The notes under the pieces: generated by a model | Database searches by the model: none | Told to the model about the DNA's origin: nothing | Seen by the model: the letters and a program-made list of their open reading frames with translations, nothing else | Shown: positions 1 to 12,500 of the stretch, one piece after another | Position numbering within the stretch: the first letter of the stretch is position 1 | How the letters are laid out: every line of letters starts with the position of its first letter | NCBI RefSeq assembly: GCF_965638725.1 | Contig: NC_134960.1 | Coordinates: forward strand, 2,544,501 to 2,608,500 | Reading direction: 5' to 3' | Origin: Aptenodytes patagonicus | Taxonomy: Eukaryota > Chordata > Aves > Sphenisciformes > Spheniscidae | DNA length: 64,000 nucleotides | Made by a program: the position numbers and the translations under genes

Positions 1-445
1 AATGGTGTGCCTGTAGAGCCCCGCTGATTTCCAGGAGGCTCCTGCAGGTTTGCACCAGGGTCCTGCAGGTCTGCACACAGCTGAGGGCGCAGCTCGTCGT
101 CGTAGCATCTCGTGGTAGAAAGCACTTGAATAAAAATCGGGTCCTCTGTCAGGGTGAGCCTCCGTTTCCAGCGTGAGCTGTGTGGATACGATACGCCTTC
201 TGCCATGGAGAGACCTCTCCATTGCCCTCTGTGTACATCTCCGTGCTCTTTACTCCTCCTGCTAACTGAGCTTCATTGACGCTGTGGCTTAACGCTTCAC
301 TTCGTACGCTGCTCCCTTCTTCTCTCGACAATCTTTACCCTTTTGCTCCTCTGGTGCCGTTTTTCTTTTTATTGTTTTATGACTTTCTTGTTGTCTTCCT
401 GTCAGTGTTTCTTTCCTTTCTGTCTCCCATGCCCTTCACCTGCAG
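1..445 (+). other. ACSL6: ACSL6 intron upstream of the gate exons (partial)
   Basis: Non-coding 3' part of an intron that ends in a pyrimidine-rich tract and CAG at 443-445. I see no exon or repeat in it. Confidence 0.8.
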
Positions 446-523
446 AAAGTGATCTTTCCGAGACAGGACGATGTGCTCATCTCCTTCCTGCCTCTGGCTC
501 ACATGTTTGAAAGAGTTATACAG
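446..523 (+). CDS. ACSL6: ACSL6 alternative exon, Phe-gate version
   Basis: 26 codons, phase 0 at both ends, with acceptor TGCAG and donor GTAAGA. It encodes the fatty-acid gate segment with [15 protein letters not shown]; the Phe before LPLAHMFER marks the F-gate isoform described for mammalian ACSL6. It is mutually exclusive with the exon at 581-658. Confidence 0.93.
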
Positions 524-3500
524 GTAAGAAACCTGCCTGAACTGACGAGGCCTCGTGGGGCTCCTTGTGTTTTCTTCCAGAGTCAGTGGTCTCCTACTTG
601 TGAGGATGTACACATTTCCTATTTGCCTTTAGCACACATGTTTGAGAGAATGGTACAGGTAAGGTCCTAGTGTCAGTGGAAATCATCTTTTTCCACGCCA
701 AAAAAAATAAAATGAATAAAATACTAAATAACCAGCGATATCTTGTAGCACTAAAAAAGCTTGTACTCCAGAAGTGCCACATGCGTAACACCAGGGCCCG
801 GCTTCTGGTCTTGGTGACATGGCCATGAGTCCAGAGTGATTCCAGGGGAGTTCCCCAAGCTCTCCAGCTTACACCGGTGGCTCTGAGATTGGAAAATGGC
901 CCTTCGTCAACAAGCAGAAACCTGCACAATTTTGGGGGCAGCTTTTCAAAGCACTCTAGGGTCAGGTGTCATGGGAGTAAAAAGAATTTTGTGCCGTTTT
1001 CTACATCAGCTAAAATCCTTTTATTGCATAAATAACCAGATCTGCAAAAAACTTGCAGACACTGAAAAAGAGGAAACTAAGAACGTGGTGTGACACACGT
1101 GATCCTCCCGGCAGGGCAGCATACGGTGGGCATTCACTGGAAGCCAGCGTCCCCTGGAAATAATGGCAAATAGAAGTGCTAACTCGTGCCAGCCCGCAGA
1201 ACTGACTTTTCACATCTCTTTTCTGAAAAGGCAGGTGGTAATTTGTGCTGCAGTCGGTGTGTTAGGCAACTCGGATGAGACGATCACGTCAGTTCTCCTG
1301 GCCTGAGAAGCTGCGAACTAAAAACTGATCCAAGATGTGAAGATTGGATCTGGATTCAGTTGCAGCTCTGTAGTTTCTCAGGGAGGACTGCTTCGGGCTG
1401 AAAGCATAGTTTTTGAGTCAGACAAGCATCTGAATATAAGCTTCCCACTTCTTAGTAACAACTGTGCCAGAAATAATATATTCTGCCCTGTTAAAAAAAC
1501 TTGCAAATTGGAAGTGAAAGTCCATGAAAGATCTGGAGAATTACAGCCCAGCCTATCTCTACTTGTAAGTCTAATTTTAAAAGGCAAGTTGGTCAGTATG
1601 GCACCACTATTCAGGCAATCTGCTTTGCCAGAAAACAAGAATATAATCATTAAAAAGTCATCTGATGGGGGGAAAAAAAAATTAGAAACATGTGAAATAA
1701 CCTCATTTCACAGGATGTTGCCATATTGAAAGGGGCGGGCGAACAAAGAATGTTCAGGTTTATCCCCTCTGCTGAAAAACCTCGTTAAAATACAGATTTT
1801 TTCGAAAAGGCTAAAAAATAATTGTCAACATTATTCTGAACAGCAAGCACTGTCGGCTTCCCTAGTTTTAGCCAACATTATTAGTTCCTGGAAGTTACAG
1901 TTAAAATTACACAGATACATTCTTTAAAAATTTCTAGTAGTTATTTGTAATTCCCCATGAGCACACTGATTACGTTGTCCTTTTCTTTTTTTTTTTTTTT
2001 AAATTCATGTGCATGTGCAGTGTAAAACCCAGATTTGGCAGTGTGATGTGGGTTTAACGAACATCACATGTATAAAATTCCTGTGGTTTCAGTTGATGGA
2101 GAGACAGTCTCCAACTGGTTGACAGAGCAGTGAGAGCACTCTGGTTAGTATTACAGATTTTTAGGGGTAGCACAAAAAGGCTTAGGTGTCTCTTAAGGAA
2201 TTTTTAACTGTTTTAGTTATTTGGGGGAGAAAAGTCAACCAAAGGGAGCTGACGTTCTCCATCTACCCCTTGGAGAGCTCAAAAGTGAGCGCGCTGGTCC
2301 GGGCTCAGGAAGGCTGGGCTCAGCTCCCGGCACCACGGGCGCTTTGCTGAGGATGCCTTCTCCTGCTTGCTCTCTAAAAGCAGGGTAGCGATGCTGCTCT
2401 GGATAATGCTCTCCAGTGATAAAATGCCCGTTTTTACCAAGTTAGTGACTAGTCCCCTGCAGTATTACTGACTACCAGAGCTGCTGCTTCAGCTGCCAGT
2501 TGGCTCATGGCAGGCAGCCTGCCCTGCCCTGCCCGATCCCCCACATCCAGCTCTATTCCGATCTGATTAAAGTGGCCTGTTTTCTTTCCAAGTATGAAAC
2601 TTCTGGATCCGTAGTCTCCATGCAAGTAAAGCACCTTTTATGAAGTGGGCTTCTATTTCTGGGATACAGGATCAGGCACTTTATTGCTAACGTAGTCTAT
2701 ATTGTTGTATTTAAACAAAACTAAAGTATTAACATCTAAAAATCAGCTGCCGCTCAGTATGTTTTACAATGTTTCTTAATACGCATTTCTTTATCGACAA
2801 TAGGTCCTCATGCTGTGAGCTGCTATGGTAGGTCTGGGCTTCAGAGGAGAAGTTCGGATCCAGAATCTGACCATAACTCAGACTTCTCCATCCCCGTATG
2901 CAGGGGATGAAAGGAAATTCCTTCTAAAAGCTTTGGTTCCTTCTTCTTCCAGAAACAGTGCCAAATTTGGTGGGCGCTGAATTGCCAGTTCTGATAAGCG
3001 CCCAGAACTATCTGTATATTTCTATTCAGTGCAAAATTTATGGTTACGTTTATATATATTTCTAAAGCCCCATTTTTGCCTTACCGAGAGTAGAATTTCA
3101 GGAAAGGCACTTCTGCGCTTGGGAGGGATGCTCTGCCATGGGAATTCAAAGCAAAGAGGTTACATGTGTTCCTTTTTCTCCCCATCAGTCTGTCGTATAT
3201 TGCCATGGAGGACGAATTGGGTTCTTTCAAGGAGATATTCGTCTCTTATCTGACGATATGAAAGCATTGCGTCCAACCATCTTCCCTGTCGTGCCGCGGC
3301 TGTTAAACAGGATGTATGATAAGGTGGGTTTAATTTTGCTCTTTTTGTAACAACAAAGTTTTTGTCCCTTTAGTACTTATGTGAAAGCATTCCCTTATCA
3401 CGGTGATTTCCTGAGCAGGTTATACTGTTTCTGCCTTACCGCAAACGCGTTCTTATCCTGTGTACCTGATACAGCTGCTCCAGTCTGTAAGTCTGTATTA

Positions 3501-6500
3501 TGTTGGTTTACGCAGACTGCAGACACGGCTATTGCATACGAACGTGAAATCCCTCTGCGTCAGCCCCTTACCCTGTTCGCACTGAGGTTACTAGTGACAT
3601 TGCCAGAGACGAGGGGTTTTTTTCATCAGAGAAACACCAGTCAAACCTGGACGCACGAGGACTTTGTGTGTCCTTCAACCCGTTTTGGAACTGGACTCTC
3701 TTTCTGGTGGCAACGACAGCTCAAAACCAGGAACTGCAAAAAGACTATGAGGATTTAGGCAGCGTAAATGTGAGGTTGGCTTTTGGACCTGGAAATCTTT
3801 AAAACTGAGATGGTCTTGAAAAGTATTTCAGACAGACATGTCTGGTCATCATGTTAGATCTGTTTGACCAGCTGGGAATATTTATTCTTCAGAAGACTTA
3901 TCCCCTAAAGATGGGCTTAAGCACAAGCTACTGATTTAATTTTTCCCCAAGGTCGGGACTGTTGGATCAGGGGTTCTGGTGCCTCATTAGAGGGATGGGC
4001 ACCGGGGGGTTCTCATTAGCACAGATGTAGTTCATGCTGGTGTCTGATTAAGCTTAGGTAAACGCAGCCCCCGTCATCTCATCAGCCAGCGCTGATACCT
4101 GCTCTAGCTGCCAAGTATTCGCGTTGCTCATTCCTAGTTGCTCAGATTGCATGATTGCACTGAATCCTATCGTAGAAATCATCTAGAAATAGCAGTCATG
4201 TAAATCTAGGCAAAGCCTACCCTATCATCCTCTCTCCTTTTTCCCCCGAAGGAACAGTATGTACAATAGCGAATGGAGCGAAACAAACCGCTCCTTTTTT
4301 TTTAAATCCAATAGAAAAGCCATAGCGTAGTCTTACTACACTGTAAGCAATCCTTCACTGTATTGCTAATGTAACTATACCCTACCTGGCACTGGCAGAA
4401 CTGTACAGCTGTAATTGTAAGAACAGCTGTTGATGTTTTCTGTTTCTCGGGTGCCGCGCTGCCTGCCACCCTGCCCTCCCGCAGATCTTCAGCCAGGCAG
4501 ACACGTCCCTCAAGCGCTGGATCCTGGAATTTGCTGCAAGACGGAAAAAGGCTGAAGTTCGAAACGGGATCATTAGAAATGACAGCCTGTGGGATAAACT
4601 TTTCTTTAATAAAATACAGGTAAGGAATTTAAGAAGTGAGTCTAAAGTCAAAGAACTGTCATTTCTTCTAGCAGTGACTGGTTTTCCTTAAAGTCAGTGT
4701 GGTTCACTTGCCTGATGATGAACTGCGGGCAATTGCTACTCACTGGTGAACAGCAGACTGAAAATGTGAATAGAAAAAGGATATGGAGCACAGTTGTTTC
4801 TTCCACTAACTTTTGCGTTAACTTCTGCCACATTTATTTATGTATTTATTTTTAAACACCACGCATAAGATGCCAAAATTTCACTTCCATTAGGAACAGT
4901 TTTCCAGAGGGGAAGGGGGAAATGCAAGCAGCCTAAGACAACTTTTGCCACATCCCTCCTTCGGCAGCACCGAGAAATCACCTATTTGCAGAATAGTGCC
5001 TATTTTTCGGAGCTCACGGGTACAAGCTGTGGCCCTGCACAGGCACCAGGGAGGGACGTGGTGCAGTGCGGAGGCATTTGCCCTTTGCCAGGTGAACTTG
5101 CCCAGAAGCAGGATCGTAGCCCCCGACACCAGGGCTGCTGTCACCTCCTTTGGTATTTGGGTGCTCTGCCTCGTGGGGACTGGGCCCCCGCCGCAGGCCC
5201 TGCCCGTGCCCCACGGGTAAATGGTTTCTCCCCGCTCGCACCCAGCAACAGGCAGGGGAGAGGATTGCATTAAACCCACTCCTGTCCCCTCCCAGCGGGG
5301 ATGAAATTGGGGAAGGTGGTCATGAAAAGAGGAGTATTGTCAAAGAGACGTTGCTCCCAAGTTTTCTGCAAATTCTCTATAGATACGATTGGATTTAGGG
5401 GCGGGTTTCAATTGGGCATATTCAAAACTGGTTTTTTTCCTAGGAAAACAAGAATAAGGGTGTAGAGAAAAACACACAAGTAAATCACGATTTAACAACA
5501 GGGGAAAGAAATCAGAATGCCCTGCTGTGTGCCACACATCTCCTCAGGAAAAAAAGATTAAATTGGCTTTAAACCAGTTTTTCCAGGCGCTGTACTACTC
5601 CAGGAGGCTCTGATTACTTCATTTTTTTTAATTGGATAACTTATCTGGAGACACGCTGCTTTATTTTTAACTAAAGAAACTGACTGTACTTTTCGTATGC
5701 GGATTAGTTGTCCTCAGTGTGCAAAGATAGCAGAATTCACACGACGCTGACGGGAGCGCAGACATGAGGCAAGCCAGGCTGCATATTGATTCAGGATCTG
5801 GCGAGACTGGCAGACTCAATCAGGAGTTGTTTTCTTTTGTGCTGGGTTTTCTTTTTACTTTTGGAATAAGAAAAAGGAAATGAAAGGGGAAAAAAGAAGT
5901 AAAATGCGACACAGGAATTGATGTAATACCCTCCACAAATATTTGAAGGTCACCTGCTTTAACAAAGGGACAGCGTTATTTCAGATGGCTGGGGAGCCAA
6001 TTCATTAAAAACCACGCGGTGCAAATAAGCAAAGAAAACTGGAGGGGGGAAGGGTCTGGTTTTTACCCAACGGTTCCCCAGAGCCAGATGTGCTTCCTGC
6101 AGGCCAAGGCTGCCTCCCCGCAGGTCTGCAGCCTGCCCAGGCGCAGCAGCCGCAGGAGGGGAGACCGAGCGGCCCATCCTCCGAGAGATGTGGGACTCCC
6201 GCCCCCGTACATCGAATGTTGGTTTCTTTTTTTCCTTGGGGCACTATTTCGACCCGCGAGGGGGACAGGTATTGCTTTTAAGCTTTAGCTGGCTTTTTAT
6301 CCCTAAGGAAAGATTCAGGGCCAGTTCATATTTCCTCAGCACGGCGGCATCTATTCTAGAGAGAGCATTTTGTGCAAGCTCTGTATAAGCAACGCTCACG
6401 GACGCTGCCATTTCTGCCATCTGCAATGATCTGTGATGCTTTCTTTTGTTTTTCTCCCGCTATCAAACAGGCGAGTCTCGGTGGGTGCGTTCGCATGATA

Positions 6501-9500
6501 GTAACAGGCGCTGCCCCTGCGTCTCCGACCGTCCTGGGCTTCCTCCGTGCGGCCCTCGGATGTCAGGTGGGCTCGCGCGGCTGTTTGGAGGTCTTCATTT
6601 ACTGTAAGTTAGGAAACGCACTGCGTTTAAGAAAGGGGATGGGTTAGGAGCTCAGAGCTGCATTTAGGACGGCTTTACCAGGATCGACCCAACGGCAGCT
6701 GCAGGGCTTGGGGCAGACGCAGCGCCCTGGTGTCCCCAGGCTCCCGCAGCCGTGGGGCTGGAGTGGGAACGACCGGTGGCCCTGGGAAGCGAGCGGCAGG
6801 CGAGCGCCGCTTTCGCTGCGGGCAGCTGCCAAAAAAAAAAGCATAGACTCATCCCACCCGTTTCTTGGCACTTAATGGAGTACGTGCAATTAAATGTGCT
6901 TGTGCATGTGCTAGGAACTTCGTTATACGAGTTTTTATTCTATGTAGAAATGGAGAAAGATAATCTTCAGATGGCAATTTAACCCACTTAAGATGTCCGC
7001 TGCGTTATTTCTCTTTGACTAGGAAGCCCAGGGCAACTAAAAGGCCTCATTCAAGAGCCTAAAATTAGGCGAAAAAAATTAAAAGGTGTTTTTTCAAGAT
7101 GTCCCACAAAAATACTTTTTTTTCCCCCCACTAATAAATTCCTCTGGTAGAGTAATGTACTTCTTGACTCAAAAGCTAATTGCTGAACTTGTCTTCTCGC
7201 TATTTTCAGCTCTACAGAGCCGTGGGAATTCATAGTCATGTAAATGAAATTTTGTATACAGTAAGAGCCAGGGAAGGTGTCCCTGTGTGAAATGTGTGCC
7301 CGTGCGTTGCAGCTGGCAGGATTAGCTCACAGGACTGTGCAACAGAAGGCAATTCTTAGAACCTTATTCTTTAATAGTGAAATCATATATACCGCTTTAA
7401 AGACAGCTGTTTCTCTGTCAGGTTTATGAAGGGTACGGCCAAACAGAATGCACAGCTGGATGCACCTTTACGACCCCAGGTGACTGGACATCAGGTAACG
7501 ATTTTCTTCCACCATTTCCAGAAAGAAATGAAACGCACGCTTCTTTTGAAAATTCTGGACTGCGACATCACAGGGTGTTAGGCAACATTCGCCACCGTGT
7601 GAATAATCTTCAGCAAATGTAATGTTCTTGAAAGTGTCGCTAGTCCAGAATAAATACACAGGGATCAGACGTTGGGCATGTGTGCCCGGGGAGACTTGGA
7701 ATTGTCCCGTGAGCTGTTACTTGCGATACTCTCATCTCTGCGCTCCCGGCCCTGTGAGTCCTCTCTAGAGCACTGGAGCTGAATTTAAAAGAATGTTTGT
7801 TATAATGAAATGTTGGAACAAAGAAAGGGTTAATACATTCACGTACCTAGTGAGCAAACTCAGACTTTGCATACAGATCCACCGCTACTCAATACTTTAT
7901 ATATTTCAGGCTTTCAAAACTTTTGAATCTTGACAAAATCAGATAAAAATTAGCACTAAGCTAGATTCAGATAATACACACAAGTACTGCGGCTTAATTT
8001 CTTCTTCATATAATTCATCAGTATTTATAAAAATGTTTTGAAATGGTTGTCATACTCATTCAAATGAATACTAGTAGGAAACCTGGACATCAGATATTAA
8101 TGGGTCTGGCCAGTTAAACATTTCCTTCTTTCCAACCCGGATTTTCCGTGGCCGGAGAAGAGCACGTGCTCTCTTTTCCCAACACAAGTGGCCATCCGTT
8201 CGGTTTTCTTCAAACCAAAACCAGCTCCTTGCAGACACTGGTGTGTCCTGGGGCTCGCTGCCCGCCGGCCCCCTGCCCGTGCCCTGGCCAGCCCTGGGCA
8301 AAGCACCACTCGCGTGCCAGCGCCGCATCCTCATCCTCAGTGCGCTTCGGTCTGGCTCCTTTGCAAAATGAGACCTCAGCCCGCGAGAGCTACAGCGCAC
8401 GATGTGCTGTCACACGGAGCTGTGACTCCTCCTTCCAGTCCGTTTTTCCTAGCGGCTCTTTCTGGGGAAAAAAGGCCTGTTTTGAACACCGTAGTGCTCT
8501 AGCAGCTCTTGGCGGCTACAGCAGACGTTGCCCTCGCTTCATCTTTGGAGAAACCGTAGGGGTGGGGGGAAACGTGTTCAGCGTAATGGCGCTGCAGTTG
8601 GTATTCCCAGGTGATTAAAACAAGGGGGGTCCAGAGCTTTGTGTGCTTTTACAACGAGTTAAGCTTAGAAAAGGGTTTAGTCTCTTACAGGTAAGGGAGA
8701 CGTGGTCTGTATTTCGACATGTTTGAAAATAGGGTTTTTATATATCCAAAGAGGAGGTTTGGGTATTTAGTCTTAGTAGTGCAAAACCTTAAATGAAGAA
8801 ATTATTTCTGCACACAGACACAGCTCCTGCAAGAACATCCAGTGTATCTGCAACTATGCAAGCGACTAATAATAAAATGCTAATTTTTGTTTATAGGAAA
8901 GATGACAAGTGACTTGATAACTTTGATTTCCAGGTCATGTAGGAGCCCCTTTGCCCTGTAACTTAATCAGATTGAAGGATGTGGAAGAGCTGAATTATTT
9001 TGCTTCCAAAGGAGAAGGAGAGGTAGCAAATCACATTTCTGTATCAAATTCTCACTAATTAACACTGTATTAAGTAGTTATGTAGTTACAGAAGCATTTT
9101 ACCTTTGTAAGTGCATGGTTGCTGATGTGTTACATATTACAATCAGGAAAGGAAAACGTCAATTCAGCAGTAGAGCAGCAAAGCATTAATTAAAAAGGGG
9201 CTGTGGCAGTTCTTCCAGCCAATGCCATGCCTGGTTACCTTAAAAGCTAAGACTGAATTAATTAGTTCAGCTAAGAACAACTGAATTGCTGCGATTTCTA
9301 CATTGCTGATATTTCTGTATTGCACAGAAATTAAACTTATTGAAATAACTTTTTTTAACTGCAAGCTGAATGCAAACCAACTTCAAACAAATCGGGTTTG
9401 CAGTCCCTACTTCATACTTCCATTAGTTTGAAAGAAATCCATAGGTGATTTTATAACACAACATATTTTAGTTTCATGGAGCAGTCTCATTAAGTCAACC

Positions 9501-12500
9501 TTTAAAATATTTCAATTTTAGTGAATTACTCTTTAGCCTGTTAGTATTTACAGCAGAATAATAACATAATCTATCAGCAACTCTGACTGTTTTGCAGATA
9601 TGTGTGAAAGGACCGAATGTTTTCAAAGGTTATCTGAAAGATGAAGAGAAGACAACGGAAGCGCTGGACCAGGAGGGCTGGCTTCACACTGGAGACATCG
9701 GGAAATGGTTACCTGTGCGTACCGATCGGATGCTTAGTTCTTATCCCAATTGTATTATCCCATGTAAATTGTCAAGTACTGAACTTAAATTTCCAAGCAG
9801 ATCTATCTTTACAGAGGATTAAGTTTATATTTTGCAGAATAAGCTCGGTATGTCAGTGAAGCATTTTCTGGCAATTTAAAGAGCCCTGTTAAAAGCAGAC
9901 TGCTTACTGAGTCTCTGTGGTTAAATAATTTCTCTGGGAACTCTCATTTCTTTCTCCTAACAGAATGGGACTCTTAAAATTATTGATCGGAAAAAGCATA
10001 TATTTAAACTTGCTCAGGGAGAATATATTGCACCAGAGAAGATAGAGAATATCTATATCCGCAGTGACCCTGTTGCCCAGATCTATGTCCATGGAGACAG
10101 CCTGCAGGTAAAAACTAAGTTTTCAGAAAATATTACCTTATTCTTTGTAAATGGAAGACAGAGAGCTGGGCATGAACGAGGGGAAAGTGTGAGTGGATCA
10201 CGCCACGTTTTTGCCCTGTCTCCTTCCCTCCCTCCCTCCTGTTCTGGAGCTGGCTGGCAGCCACGCAGGAGCTGAGTTGCCGGTGTGACCCTAAGCAGCT
10301 TGGAGGATGTTTTGGCCAAAGATCAAGCCTTTAAATTTGCTTCGGTGTCACCCGTTGGGTCTCCAACACTCTCCTTTGCCATGTTACCTGCAGTAAGCCA
10401 GACGAAGGCAAAGCCACTGCTGCTCCACGACCACTGCCTACCCGTTTTGACCAATCTTGTCCCGTTTATTCACGTATTTATACAAATGCGTACAGCTTCT
10501 GAAACCATTGCAATTCACCCCTCTGCATTCATTGGTCACAAACATGAGGCTTCCCGTGGCGTTGGAGTTTGCATGATATGAGCTATGTTCGGCTCTGACT
10601 CATGCCTGTGAAAAATTTCAGTAATTTAATTAATGTCCAAGCAGAACATGAACCCAACTGAAGGTGTTAAAACTGTTGGCAAATGCAGGAACAGTCACAG
10701 AGAACCATTTTAGCTGAGGGGAAGGCACAGACACGAAAATATACTTCGCTATGACACGTTAGCAAATTATCGACATAATTAAACACGAAGTGATAAACAT
10801 GTAGCAAATTCAACCAGCTTATGTATTCACTTCAGTGTAGGGCCTTAAATGTCGTTCAGCCTTTGCCTGCAACTCTCCTTCTCCTTCGCCTACAGGCCTT
10901 TCTGGTGGGAATTGTGGTGCCTGATTCCGAAGTTATGCCAGGCTGGGCAAAGAAAAGAGGGTTTGATGGAACATACGCAGAACTCTGTAAAAATAAGGTT
11001 TGTCTTTGTATCTATCTGCAGTACAGATATTTTTTCACTGTAGCATAACCTAGTTGGAGCAGGTGTCTATTATTAATGATCTCAGTGTCGAGAATTATTT
11101 CCTCACTGAAAATTAAGCAGGGTTGGCCTGGATACAGTGATGTGTGCTGACTGATGGTACAGACCTCTGCAGACTCCTCCATGGGGGGACCAAGGGTCTG
11201 TCTTGCAGAGAACAACAGTGTGGCAGTAGGAGAGGTTGTGTTTGTTTAGATGTCTTAAATAAGGATTCCAGCCTTATTTACACAGGCTCGCTAATACTGA
11301 GTAACTGAGTTGCATCCTATCAATGAACACTGATGCCAGTGAGTCACGCCACTGGTATCTGTGGGAAATAATTATGCATCGAACTCTGGCAAATGGTTGA
11401 AGGATTGCAAATTTAAGCATCTGTGTCATACGCGTTTGAAAATACAACCTTACTTTTCACACTGAGGAAAGAGTTAACATCACCACACTTAAGTTTAATG
11501 TTTGTACGTTTCTTTAATAGAATATTTGCTAATTGTGTCTTAACTATCAATAAGGCACTTGAACTTTACTCAGAAACGTGTTTTCCTGATGAACAATGAC
11601 ATTAATTGCATGATGTTTCATGAGGAATTTATGTGTTTTAACCCAGGAACTGCAGCAAGCGATAATGGAAGACATGGTACGGTTAGGTAAGGAGAGTGGA
11701 CTTCATTCCTTTGAGCAGGTAAAATGAAACAATTAATACATTATTCAGCATGGTCAGGCAGTTTGTCCATTTGTGTTGAATGGGGATGTGCAGCTGCACA
11801 CAATGTTTTCTGAGAGCGTGCTTTATTGCTGGCAAGTTGTATTTGTTCCTTTGAAAAATACATAAGCTGTGATTCTGCCTTCCATTCATGCTTGAAATTT
11901 GAATTCAGTTTGGTGAAAGTTCTGTGTGCAGAGGTAAAAATCTAATCCAGGGACACGGATAATCTCCAGTCTGACAACCAGGGGTCACGATAAGTATCTG
12001 TAGGACTCTGATGCTTCTGCCACTGAAAGCACTGTTAAGAAACTGGGTCACTAATTACCATTCTTATAACTGACCTAGGAAATGCTGCTGGTTTACTTAT
12101 TTTCAGCCTGTGCATTAATTCTTTGCTGGTGCTTGTGTAAATATTTCTGCAACAGAGCTACAAACACTTCAGAAGGAGAGATCTGAAATCAACCATGGAT
12201 TACACAGCATTAAAAACACATTAAAAATAAATTCACCACATTTTAAAATGTCAAATGCTTATTTCTGTTAAAATAATGAACATCTTAATCATTACATATA
12301 ATTAGCAAGGGCCTTTTTGCTTTTGTTTAGACTGTTTCTGGGTGGTAATTCTCATGAGTAATTCACCATATCTGAGTGCAGCAGAAGCACCATTAAACAT
12401 AAACTCGTTATTCTTCATTTCTCAGTTACATATGCTAATGAAATGATAGTAAAAAGAAATTAATTTAAAAATGAAATTCAATATAAAGCATGGTTTGTAA

